A DNA stretch of 17,383 bases. It comes from an uncultured Bacilli bacterium. GTDB taxonomy: Bacteria > Bacillota_I > Bacilli_A > RF39 > UBA660. The notes beneath the pieces are model-generated. The model searched no databases, was not told the DNA's origin, and was given only the letters and a program-made list of their open reading frames with translations. The stretch spans positions 1 to 17,383 of the forward strand of contig CANQPR010000019.1 in NCBI GenBank assembly GCA_947625715.1, read 5' to 3'. Below are positions 1-6,889 of the stretch, piece after piece. Numbering within the stretch: the first letter of the stretch is position 1; every line of letters starts with the position of its first letter. The translations under genes and the position numbers were made by a program.

Positions 1-88
1 AATTCCTTTTTTATTGGGACTTTTCTCTTACAAATTAAATTTTTATTACTTCCGGGAATCTCAAATTTAATTCAATCCTTTTTAATAT

Positions 89-2065
89 CTAACAAAATAT
101 AAATGTTGTAATAAAGCACAATAATACACCAATTATTACAGGAAGAATAAAAGAAAGTAATGTCCATTTATAACTTTTAGTTTCTTCTTTTATTGTTAAA
201 AGTGTAGTTGCACACGGAAAATGACATAAACTAAATATTAAAAAATTAATAGCAGTTAAAATTGTCCAATTATTATTCACTAAAGTATTTTTTAAAGATT
301 CCAGTGAATCATATCCTATCAAAGATGAAGTCTTGGTATATCCTAAAATAATTATTGGAATAACAATCTCATTAGCAGGAATTCCTAAAATAAAAGCAAG
401 TAAAATTACTCCATCTAAGCCTATTAAAAGTCCAAAATCATTTAAAAAGTCAGCTAAAATAGTAAATAAAGATGTATTATTAATCGTATAGTTAGCTAGA
501 AAATAAATAATTAAACCGGCTGGAAATGATATTTTTATAGCTCTTTTTAAAATATCAAGGGCTTTATCCTTTATAGATGTATAAATTGTTTTGATGATAT
601 TTGGTTTTCGATAACTTGGTAATTCTAAAACAAAGACAACATGCTCATTTTTAAAAAAAACATAATTACATATTTTGGTGACTATAAAAGTCAGAAAAAT
701 GCCAAAAACAATTACCATGGTTAATATTAAACTGGCTATTAAAGTATTAAAAATACCATTTGCAAAAAGAAAAAACATGGTGATAATACTAATCATTGCT
801 GGGAAGCGTCCATTACAAGGCATAAAGACGTTGGTTATAATAGATAATATTTTCATTTTTTTATTTTCCATTATTCTTGCTGATGTTACACCAACGGCAT
901 TACAACCTAAACCCATACACATTGTTAAACTTTGTTTACCACAAGAGCCACATCTATTAAAGGGGTGATCTAAATTAAAAGCTATTCTTGGTAAAATTCC
1001 AAAATCTTCTAATAAAGAAAATAATGGAAAAAAAATAATCATTGGCGGTGTCATAACTGATACAACCCAATATAAAGTTCTATAGCCTCCATAAACTAAT
1101 GGGTTTAAAAGACTTTGAGGTAAAAAAGATAGTAAATTATATAATTTAGGTTCTAAAAATTGAAATAAACTAAATAACCAATTAGAAGGTAAATTGGATA
1201 AACTTATAGTTAGCCAAAGAATTATAAACAACAAGAAAAGCATTAATGGAATAGCGGTAATTTTATTAATCAATAATTTATCTAGATAATAATCTAATTT
1301 TTTGGCTTTTTCATTATTTCTTTGAACAACAACATCAGCTATTTTTTGGCTTTCCATCAAAAAACAATTGATAATATCTTCTTTAGTAATTTGTTTTTGA
1401 AAAAACTTTATTTGATTAGTAATTTTTTTAGAATTAACTTGGTCTAATTGTTCATCATCTATTAATAATTTAAGAGCATAAGCCCGAGGATTTAATTGGT
1501 CTAAAAAATTATCTTGCATAAAATTTAAATACTTATCAATATTATTTGGAAAAGATAATTGATATTGTTTAGGTGATGAAAATTTTTTTATTTCTTCTAA
1601 AAGAATATCAATACCTTCATTATTTTTGACACTCATTAATATTACTGGTATTTTTAAGATTTTACTTAATTTTTGATGATTAATTTTTATGTTTCTAAGC
1701 TTTGCTTCGTCATAAAGATTTAAACAAACAATAACATTACTATTTATATTTAATACTTCTAATAATAAAGGCAAACTTCTTTCTAAATTACTAGCATCAA
1801 TAATTACTAAACCAAGGTCATAATTTGAAGAATAAATATAGTTATTAGTTATCTTTTCTTCTTCACTTTCCCCTATTAAAGAATATGTGCCTGGTAAATC
1901 AACTATTTCTAATTTCATTTCTTCATTTTTAAAAATTCCGCTTGCTTTAGATATAGTTTTGCCAGTCCAATTACCAGTATGATGATGAGAATTAGTTAGT
2001 AAATTAAATAAGGATGATTTTCCAACATTAGGTTGCCCAATTAAACATATTTTTTTATTAATCAT
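89..2065 (-). CDS. feoB: Ferrous iron transporter FeoB
   Basis: Inner-membrane Fe(II) uptake protein of 658 residues. The cytoplasmic G-protein domain shows G1 GQPNVGKS (residues 10-17), a switch segment GNWTGKT (31-37), G3 DLPG (56-59), G4 NLYD (116-119) and a G5-like SVKN. From about residue 268 it becomes a polytopic membrane domain with the FeoB gate-like segments: Cys372/Cys375, GLGCNA (385-390) and PCNGRFP (416-422), and near the C terminus HFPCATTLL. The in-frame ATG 33 bases further upstream was rejected: the chosen ATG at 2065 has GAGGTG 7 bases before it and overlaps the feoA stop by 8 bases, which is typical translational coupling. The gate motifs differ from the E. coli type (NCxxPA/SCxxRLP), so metal specificity could be Fe(II) or possibly Mn(II); iron is the default. 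Confidence 0.95.
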   Translation of the reverse strand: MINKKICLIGQPNVGKSSLFNLLTNSHHHTGNWTGKTISKASGIFKNEEMKLEIVDLPGTYSLIGESEEEKITNNYIYSSNYDLGLVIIDASNLERSLPLLLEVLNINSNVIVCLNLYDEAKLRNIKINHQKLSKILKIPVILMSVKNNEGIDILLEEIKKFSSPKQYQLSFPNNIDKYLNFMQDNFLDQLNPRAYALKLLIDDEQLDQVNSKKITNQIKFFQKQITKEDIINCFLMESQKIADVVVQRNNEKAKKLDYYLDKLLINKITAIPLMLFLLFIILWLTISLSNLPSNWLFSLFQFLEPKLYNLLSFLPQSLLNPLVYGGYRTLYWVVSVMTPPMIIFFPLFSLLEDFGILPRIAFNLDHPFNRCGSCGKQSLTMCMGLGCNAVGVTSARIMENKKMKILSIITNVFMPCNGRFPAMISIITMFFLFANGIFNTLIASLILTMVIVFGIFLTFIVTKICNYVFFKNEHVVFVLELPSYRKPNIIKTIYTSIKDKALDILKRAIKISFPAGLIIYFLANYTINNTSLFTILADFLNDFGLLIGLDGVILLAFILGIPANEIVIPIIILGYTKTSSLIGYDSLESLKNTLVNNNWTILTAINFLIFSLCHFPCATTLLTIKEETKSYKWTLLSFILPVIIGVLLCFITTFIFC

Positions 2066-2285
2066 ATTTTTGCACCTCAATTTTTTTAGCGTCCTCATTT
2101 CTTAACGCGAATAAAGTGGATTTAACTAAATAAGCTTTAGGATTATGAAAAGGACTTATATAAATACATTTGATTTTTTGATTTTTATAAACGCCTAAAT
2201 TTAATAATCGTCGTTTTGATTGTTCTTCTAAATTTAATTTTATAATTTTTGCTTCTTCGCCAACATTTAAATCTTTTAGTGTCAT
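2058..2285 (-). CDS. feoA: FeoA, SH3-like partner of FeoB
   Basis: A 75-residue cytoplasmic protein of usual FeoA length. It begins MTLKDLNVGEEAKI and contains the family segment RRLLNLGVYKNQKI followed by SPFHNPKAYLV and a final beta-strand region, as expected for the SH3-like fold. FeoA proteins assist FeoB, probably by contacting its G domain. The ATG at 2285 has GAAGGG about 6 bases upstream. The stop lies inside the feoB start region, so the two are one operon. It is the first gene of that operon, since a terminator for the upstream kinase gene lies just before it. Confidence 0.93.
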   Translation of the reverse strand: MTLKDLNVGEEAKIIKLNLEEQSKRRLLNLGVYKNQKIKCIYISPFHNPKAYLVKSTLFALRNEDAKKIEVQKYD

Positions 2286-2305
2286 AATTACCCTTCTTCC
2301 ATGGT

Positions 2306-2334
2306 AGTATATGAGACATTATTTTTTAATGTTA
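2306..2334 (-). promoter_or_regulatory. Candidate feoAB promoter and operator-like inverted repeat
   Basis: Between the upstream terminator and feoA there is a TATACT -10 candidate (2311-2306 on the minus strand). Immediately upstream is a perfect 6-bp inverted repeat ACATTA-N5-TAATGT (2316-2332) that would cover the -35 and spacer region. The -35 itself is poor (AACATT/TAACAT). A symmetric site here is where a metal-dependent repressor (Fur or DtxR family) would act. The repeat is AT-only apart from one C/G pair per arm and does not match a canonical Fur or MntR box, so the assignment is tentative. Confidence 0.35.
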
Positions 2335-2361
2335 AAAAAACTCATTTTTCAATAATGAGTT
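2334..2361 (-). terminator. Intrinsic terminator of the kinase/regulator operon
   Basis: On the minus strand, ACTCATT (2360-2354), a 7-base loop and AATGAGT (2346-2340) form a stem that an A-T pair extends, followed by a run of T (2339-2334). The stem includes the last codons and stop of the sensor kinase gene, so the gene and its terminator overlap. Confidence 0.75.
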
Positions 2362-3595
2362 CATTTATAAATAAATTGTTCTTTATTCTGGTTTTTATTT
2401 TTAATTTATCTTTATGAAATAATGAGTATAACCCTAGACCATGGCCACTTATTTTCGAGGTATAATTTTTTGTCCCTAATAATTCGATATCTATCTCTCC
2501 TTTAAAGGTATTAATGATTTCTACTTTTATTTCTTTTTTCTTTTCTTTAAAGTTTATATATACTATTTTCTCTTTACTTTCTTTGCTTGCTTCCATTGCA
2601 TTATCTATACATATTCCTAGACTTTCACATAATATATTATATTGACTTGTTCTTATTACTTTATATATTTCACTATTTATTTTATTATCTATCATTATTT
2701 TTACTTCTTTGGGACTTCTTTTTATATGTTCATATATTAACCCATCTAATCCTATAGGAATGTTTTTGATTTGTTCTTCTTCTTTTGTTTTACTTATTTC
2801 TTTGATTAATTCGTTTATCATTTCTCTTGTTTTTTCATTACTAATACTTTTTATCCCTATTAATTTGTTTTTTAAATTATGATTTTTTATTTCTTCTTTT
2901 TCTAATCGTTTTTGATTATATCTATTATTTTCTATTAAGTATTGATTGGTTTTCTTAGTATTATATATTTCATATTCTTTTATTAAATACCATATTAAAT
3001 TACTAGTCATGATAATTATCGTTAATATTATAATTAGTATTGTTTCTTTACTTTTTAAGTTACTTACACTTACTGCATCAAACATATAATATAACAAGAT
3101 AATGGCTATTATTTTTAAATATGTCTTTCCTTCTTCTTTGACTTTATTATATCCTTTTTCTATTATTTCTTTTACTTTTTTATTTTTGGTTAATATCACT
3201 AATACTAAAACTAATATTATGGAACATATAGATTTATATATTACTCGATATTCACTTATTATTGGTATTATTTTTACTAAACTATTATAACTATACATGA
3301 TTGTTACATCTATTATACTTCCTATTAACCATATTACTAATGTATAGTATAACATTTGTTTTATTTCAATTTTTAGTTTTGTTTTAATTATGATTATAAA
3401 ATATATGATACATATTAATCCATTTAGGGCTGATGGGATTTCTTTTTCTATTATAGTTTCTATTAGTGATGTTATTATTATTAAACATGTTAATTTTCTT
3501 ATTTTTATTTCTTTTTTACTTAAATTACTATATATCTTTAATATTATTATTTGCGTTATTATATATGTTATTAATAATATTAGTTGTTCTAACAT
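2342..3595 (-). CDS. AgrC-like membrane sensor histidine kinase (GHKL family)
   Basis: A 417-residue kinase. Residues 1-206 contain six or seven very hydrophobic, Ile-rich membrane spans, as in AgrC/ComD/PlnB-type peptide sensors. A cytoplasmic helix follows with His239 (NHNLKNKLIGIKS) as probable phosphoacceptor. The ATPase domain has the N box around ESLGICIDNAMEAS (Asn332) and a G box GHGLGL (384-389). It overlaps the stop of the LytTR regulator gene by 7 bases, so the pair is co-translated. No agrD-like peptide or agrB-like protease gene is seen in the window, so the ligand is unknown. Codon use is odd: nearly every Ile in the first 40 codons is ATA, unlike feoB or trxB, where ATT/ATA/ATC are mixed. 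This could reflect transfer or low expression. Confidence 0.9.
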   Translation of the reverse strand: MLEQLILLITYIITQIIILKIYSNLSKKEIKIRKLTCLIIITSLIETIIEKEIPSALNGLICIIYFIIIIKTKLKIEIKQMLYYTLVIWLIGSIIDVTIMYSYNSLVKIIPIISEYRVIYKSICSIILVLVLVILTKNKKVKEIIEKGYNKVKEEGKTYLKIIAIILLYYMFDAVSVSNLKSKETILIIILTIIIMTSNLIWYLIKEYEIYNTKKTNQYLIENNRYNQKRLEKEEIKNHNLKNKLIGIKSISNEKTREMINELIKEISKTKEEEQIKNIPIGLDGLIYEHIKRSPKEVKIMIDNKINSEIYKVIRTSQYNILCESLGICIDNAMEASKESKEKIVYINFKEKKKEIKVEIINTFKGEIDIELLGTKNYTSKISGHGLGLYSLFHKDKLKIKTRIKNNLFINELIIEK

Positions 3596-4302
3596 ACTTC
3601 TTTTTCTATTTCCTTTCGATAATGTTTTGATAAATATTCTACTTTTCTACCGGTATCTAGTATTACATATCCTTTAGCATAATTGTATTCTCCTACTCGT
3701 TGTTTATTTACTAGACAACTTCGATGCACTTTGATAAATCTTTGGTCTAATTCTTCTTGCAGTTCTTTTAAATTCTTATTTACTTTATATTCATTTTTAT
3801 CGGTATATATGGTTGTTTTTCGCTCTTCTTTTTCTCTTATTATATGCGTAATACTTTTTTGACTTATTTCTAAGTCTACATTTCGACTTTTGATTTTTAG
3901 TACTTTATGGTCATGTTTCTTTTTATATATTATTTCTAAATCTTCTTCTAATCTTTTTTCTAGGTCAAGAAATTTTTCAATAAAATCAAATACTTCATAT
4001 AATTCTCGATGGACTTTTTCAAATAAATAATCATGACTGGTTATAAATATTATTTCACTTTCCCATTCTTCTTCTCTTATTTTTCCTGCTATTTCAATAC
4101 CACTTATGCTGTTTTTTAATTCTATATCTAACAAGTATATTTTCTTTTTGGTATTATCTTTTATTTCTTTTTCTAGTTCTTTATTATATCTTTTATAATA
4201 TTTTATTTTGACGTTTATATCTTCTTTGATGGAAAATTTTCTTATTACTTTTTTGATTTCTTCTTCGATATTTTCTTCATCTTCTACTATTATAATATCC
4301 AT
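3589..4302 (-). CDS. LytTR-type response regulator (AgrA-like)
   Basis: A 237-residue regulator. The N-terminal receiver has the acidic pocket VEDEE (6-10), phosphoacceptor Asp59 in YLLDIEL, and a Ser/Thr position in FITSHD followed by a degenerate Lys region (FDFIEKFL). A C-terminal LytTR DNA-binding domain runs from about 133 to 235, with the FIKVHRSCLVNKQRV motif and a GRKVEYLSKHYRKEI end. It is the first gene of the operon, with a strong AAGGAGGG site before the ATG, and overlaps the kinase gene by 7 bases. Members of this family bind paired direct repeats near promoters of peptide-controlled genes. I see no convincing target repeats or strong promoter in the 66 bases upstream, so the regulon and autoregulation are unknown. 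Confidence 0.9.
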   Translation of the reverse strand: MDIIIVEDEENIEEEIKKVIRKFSIKEDINVKIKYYKRYNKELEKEIKDNTKKKIYLLDIELKNSISGIEIAGKIREEEWESEIIFITSHDYLFEKVHRELYEVFDFIEKFLDLEKRLEEDLEIIYKKKHDHKVLKIKSRNVDLEISQKSITHIIREKEERKTTIYTDKNEYKVNKNLKELQEELDQRFIKVHRSCLVNKQRVGEYNYAKGYVILDTGRKVEYLSKHYRKEIEKEVC

Positions 4303-4368
4303 TTATTTTCCCTCCTTTTTTGTTTACTATTTGTTATATATTTTTTTCAAAAGAAAAAATTATTAATA

Positions 4369-5394
4369 TTATTTTTTCTTATTTATATTCTCCATTTCTT
4401 TACCTAAAATATCAGCAATTTCTTTTTTATGACCAGTTTTTTTAAAATCTAATTGATAAAATTGAACAAGGCCATAACCCGGGTATTCATTTCCTTCAAC
4501 AATAACTGGACCATTTTTAGAAAAAGCCACATCCCACCCTATATACCTAACTTGGCTTAATTCTTTCGCAGCATTTTTGCACATTTGAAAAGCTTGTTTT
4601 ACTTGGGGTATTTTGATGCTATTAAATGGAACATTAGTTAATGGGTGTTTAGTATAAATGTTTCCATAATCATCAATTACATTACTTGTAATGGTACCAT
4701 CTATACCTAAGCGAAAATACAAATCATTAGTAGAACCTATTACTTCTTTGTCATCTTGATTGATACGAAAAGCATTATTTAAAATATATACTTCATCATC
4801 TTTATAAAGCGTTATAACGCGAAGTGAATTTACGGCATGAGGATTTATTTTGTTTACCTCATCACATTGAATAATTTGCTCTTCTACTAAATATTGTTTT
4901 TGACTTTTTAATTTTTGATATAATTTATCTACTTGCCACTTTGATACATCAATTTTTGATATGCCTTTACCACCTTCACCAGTTAAAACTTTGGCAAAAA
5001 CAATATCTTTGTTTTGTAAAAATTTAGCAAATTCTTCCACCGTAGCTGTTTTTAAATTTATAAATTCTCTTCCTAAATATTTTTTAAATACTGTATTAAA
5101 TAATAATTTATCATGAAGAATAATTTCATAACGTTCATCATTTAAATAACTAATGATTTTATAAAAACTTTTGGTGGTAACAAAAGTATCTTTTTCTTCT
5201 TTGGTTAAATTGATATAATTCCCTCGAAAATAATCAGTATACCCCACACCTCTTTCTAAAAAATTTTTATATAAATCTAATTTGACTTGCCATGGTTTTT
5301 TATGATTATTTTGGGCAATTAAATTAACAAATTCATTTAATCTTTTTTTGTTTATACCTTTGATTTTTCTTTTCATCCATTCTTTAGTAGTCAT
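4369..5394 (-). CDS. ATP-grasp protein, sugar-transfer-associated type
   Basis: A 341-residue soluble protein resembling the ATP-grasp family associated with sugar-transfer gene clusters. Visible elements are an N-terminal helical part with GVGYTDYFRGNY (49-60), HDKLLFNTVF (94-103), the nucleotide-binding loop FAKVLTGEGGKGI (133-145), the hinge-like YLVEEQI (168-174), NSLRVITLY (189-197) and the metal-ligand region GWDVAFSKNGPVIVEGNEYPG (286-306), with Glu300 and Asn302 as probable ligands. Family members are predicted carboxylate-amine ligases; some sit in capsule or polysaccharide loci. Here the neighbours are a two-component system and tRNAs, so the substrate cannot be inferred. The ATG at 5394 has AAGGAG upstream. 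No signal peptide or membrane span is seen. Confidence 0.8.
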   Translation of the reverse strand: MTTKEWMKRKIKGINKKRLNEFVNLIAQNNHKKPWQVKLDLYKNFLERGVGYTDYFRGNYINLTKEEKDTFVTTKSFYKIISYLNDERYEIILHDKLLFNTVFKKYLGREFINLKTATVEEFAKFLQNKDIVFAKVLTGEGGKGISKIDVSKWQVDKLYQKLKSQKQYLVEEQIIQCDEVNKINPHAVNSLRVITLYKDDEVYILNNAFRINQDDKEVIGSTNDLYFRLGIDGTITSNVIDDYGNIYTKHPLTNVPFNSIKIPQVKQAFQMCKNAAKELSQVRYIGWDVAFSKNGPVIVEGNEYPGYGLVQFYQLDFKKTGHKKEIADILGKEMENINKKK

Positions 5395-5519
5395 AGCATA
5401 CTCCTTTTTTACATGTTATATTTTAACAAAATTTACAAAAATTGTATATATTATTGTATAGATTATAAGAGTTTACATGTTTTTTTAAGCTATATTTGTT
5501 GATATTTATACATTTTTGA

Positions 5520-5549
5520 TTGACACTTCAAAATTCTCTATGATATAAT
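5520..5549 (+). promoter_or_regulatory. Promoter of the tRNA cassette
   Basis: Perfect TTGACA (5520-5525), an 18-base spacer and TATAAT (5544-5549) with the extended -10 dinucleotide TG (5541-5542). It ends 20 bases before the first tRNA. The rest of the 175-base gap between the ATP-grasp gene and the tRNAs holds no gene. Confidence 0.88.
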
Positions 5550-5569
5550 CAATTTGTCGTTAAAGACAT

Positions 5570-5662
5570 GGAGGAATACCCAAGTCCGGTTGAAGGGATT
5601 GGTCTTGAAAACCAAGAGGTCGCGCAAGCGGCGCAGGGGTTCGAATCCCTTTTCCTCCGCCA
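5570..5662 (+). tRNA. tRNA-Ser (anticodon UGA)
   Basis: Acceptor GGAGGAA pairs with TTCCTCC, then discriminator G and an encoded CCA. The anticodon stem TTGGT/ACCAA encloses the loop CTTGAAA (anticodon TGA). A long variable arm with a GC-rich hairpin confirms a class II tRNA. The T loop GGTTCGAATCC is standard. First of four tRNAs. Confidence 0.96.
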
Positions 5663-5671
5663 TTAAAATAT

Positions 5672-5748
<77 letters not shown>

Positions 5749-5749
5749 T

Positions 5750-5826
5750 GGTTCGTTAGTCTAGAGGCCTATGACGTCTGCCTGTCACGCAGAAGATCAC
5801 GGGTTCAAATCCCGTACGAACCGCCA
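5750..5826 (+). tRNA. tRNA-Asp (anticodon GUC)
   Basis: Acceptor GGTTCGT pairs with ACGAACC, discriminator G, encoded CCA. The anticodon stem TCTGC/GCAGA encloses CTGTCAC (anticodon GTC). The T arm is CGGG-TTCAAAT-CCCG. It follows the initiator tRNA after a single base. Confidence 0.96.
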
Positions 5827-5831
5827 TTTAT

Positions 5832-5907
<76 letters not shown>

Positions 5908-5921
5908 GATAGTAAATTTAT

Positions 5922-5946
5922 CCCTTTGCTTATAAAGGGTTTTTTT
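5922..5946 (+). terminator. Intrinsic terminator of the tRNA cassette
   Basis: CCCTTT (5922-5927), loop GCTTAT, AAAGGG (5934-5939), followed by seven T (5940-5946). It lies 14 bases after tRNA-Phe on the plus strand. Confidence 0.88.
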
Positions 5947-5951
5947 ATGGC

Positions 5952-5982
5952 AAAAAATAACAATCTCTTGTTGATTGTTATT
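5952..5982 (-). terminator. Intrinsic terminator of the nrd-trxB operon
   Basis: On the minus strand a 10-bp perfect stem AATAACAATC/GATTGTTATT (5982-5973 with 5965-5956) and a 7-base loop lead into a T run (5957-5952). The stem contains the trxB stop codon. The two converging units, tRNAs and nrd, thus each end with their own terminator within 60 bases. Confidence 0.85.
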
Positions 5983-6889
5983 TTATATTTTCTAAGTAAT
6001 GAATAGCCATCATGGAAGCAATTGTTCCATCGCTAGTGGCTGTTGTAAGTTGGCGAATTTTTTTACTTCTTACATCTCCTGCAACATATAAACCAGGAAT
6101 CGAAGTGCTACAATCATCATTAACTAAAGCACTTTTATCACTGTCTAATTTAACTAAATCTTTAATTAAATCAGTATTGGGAATTTGGCCAATAGCAACA
6201 AATAAGCCATTTACTTTTAAATCCGTTTCTTTATTATTTAAAGTATTTTTAATAGTTATACCTTCTAATTGGTCAATCCCTTTTAGAAGACTAATGGTTT
6301 CATTTAAAAATAATTTAATATTTGGTTTAGTTTTTAATAAAGCAATTTTTTGATTTTCAGCTCGAAATTGATCACGGCGATGAATTAAGTAAACATTTTG
6401 ACAAATATCTGCTAGATATAAACAATCATCAATGGCGGTATTCCCCCCCCCTACTACTGCGACATTTAGGTCTTTGAAAAAAGCTCCATCGCAAGTAGCA
6501 CAATAGCTAATTCCTTTGCCTAAAAGTTCTTCTTCATGAAGAATATTTAACATACGATGTTTAGCACCCGTAGCAATTATTAAGGTTTTTCCTTCATAAG
6601 TTTTATCGCTAGTTGTAATAAGAAAATTAGTTTGCTTTTCAATTTTTTTTACTTCACTATATACTTCATCCATTCCTAAATTTTTGGCTTGTTCATACAT
6701 CAATTCACTTAATTCTAAACCACTTATTTGTTTAAAACCAGGATAATTTTCTACTAATTTAGTATTTATTATTTGTCCACCAAAATTTTCTTTTTCAATT
6801 ACTAAAACTTTTTTATTAGCTCTTAAACCGTATATAGCAGAAGAAAGACCGCTTGGTCCTCCTCCAACTATTATGATGTCATATATCAT
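5978..6889 (-). CDS. trxB: Thioredoxin reductase (NADPH)
   Basis: A 303-residue flavoprotein of normal low-molecular-weight TrxR length, transferring electrons from NADPH via FAD and a Cys pair to a redoxin. Visible: FAD loop GGGPSG (9-14), GGQ (37-39), redox CATCDG (Cys130 and Cys133), NADPH Rossmann GGGNTA (147-152) with the NADPH-type HRRDQFRA (170-177), and the C-terminal GDV plus QLTTATSDG. It overlaps the stop of the glutaredoxin-fused nrdD by 4 bases (ATGA), so the two are translationally coupled; the fused redoxin is therefore the likely substrate. The GGG of the Rossmann motif is written with three GGG codons, a nine-G run (6443-6451) in an otherwise AT-rich gene. It is an attractive but unproven slippage site. 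The reading frame is intact here. Confidence 0.95.
   Translation of the reverse strand: MIYDIIIVGGGPSGLSSAIYGLRANKKVLVIEKENFGGQIINTKLVENYPGFKQISGLELSELMYEQAKNLGMDEVYSEVKKIEKQTNFLITTSDKTYEGKTLIIATGAKHRMLNILHEEELLGKGISYCATCDGAFFKDLNVAVVGGGNTAIDDCLYLADICQNVYLIHRRDQFRAENQKIALLKTKPNIKLFLNETISLLKGIDQLEGITIKNTLNNKETDLKVNGLFVAIGQIPNTDLIKDLVKLDSDKSALVNDDCSTSIPGLYVAGDVRSKKIRQLTTATSDGTIASMMAIHYLENIK

Noticed and set aside
33..72. 10-bp inverted repeat AATTAAATTT/AAATTTAATT downstream of feoB with TTCCGGGAA in its loop
   Set aside because: The arms are AT-only and no T run follows on the minus strand, so it is not a convincing terminator. No gene is seen in 1-88; the context beyond the edge is unknown.
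675..968. Plus-strand reading frames inside feoB, the kinase, trxB, infC and the surface gene
   Set aside because: All are opposite to well-supported genes, have no ribosome binding site and show no family resemblance.
2286..4368. Search for an agrD-like signal peptide or agrB-like gene next to the kinase/regulator pair
   Set aside because: The flanking gaps are 56 and 66 bases and contain no plausible small gene with a ribosome binding site.
4351..4380. A/U-only hairpin (AGAAAAAAT/ATTTTTTCT) at the end of the ATP-grasp gene
   Set aside because: The stem has one G-C pair and only a three-T tail, so it is expected by chance in such AT-rich sequence; not called a terminator.
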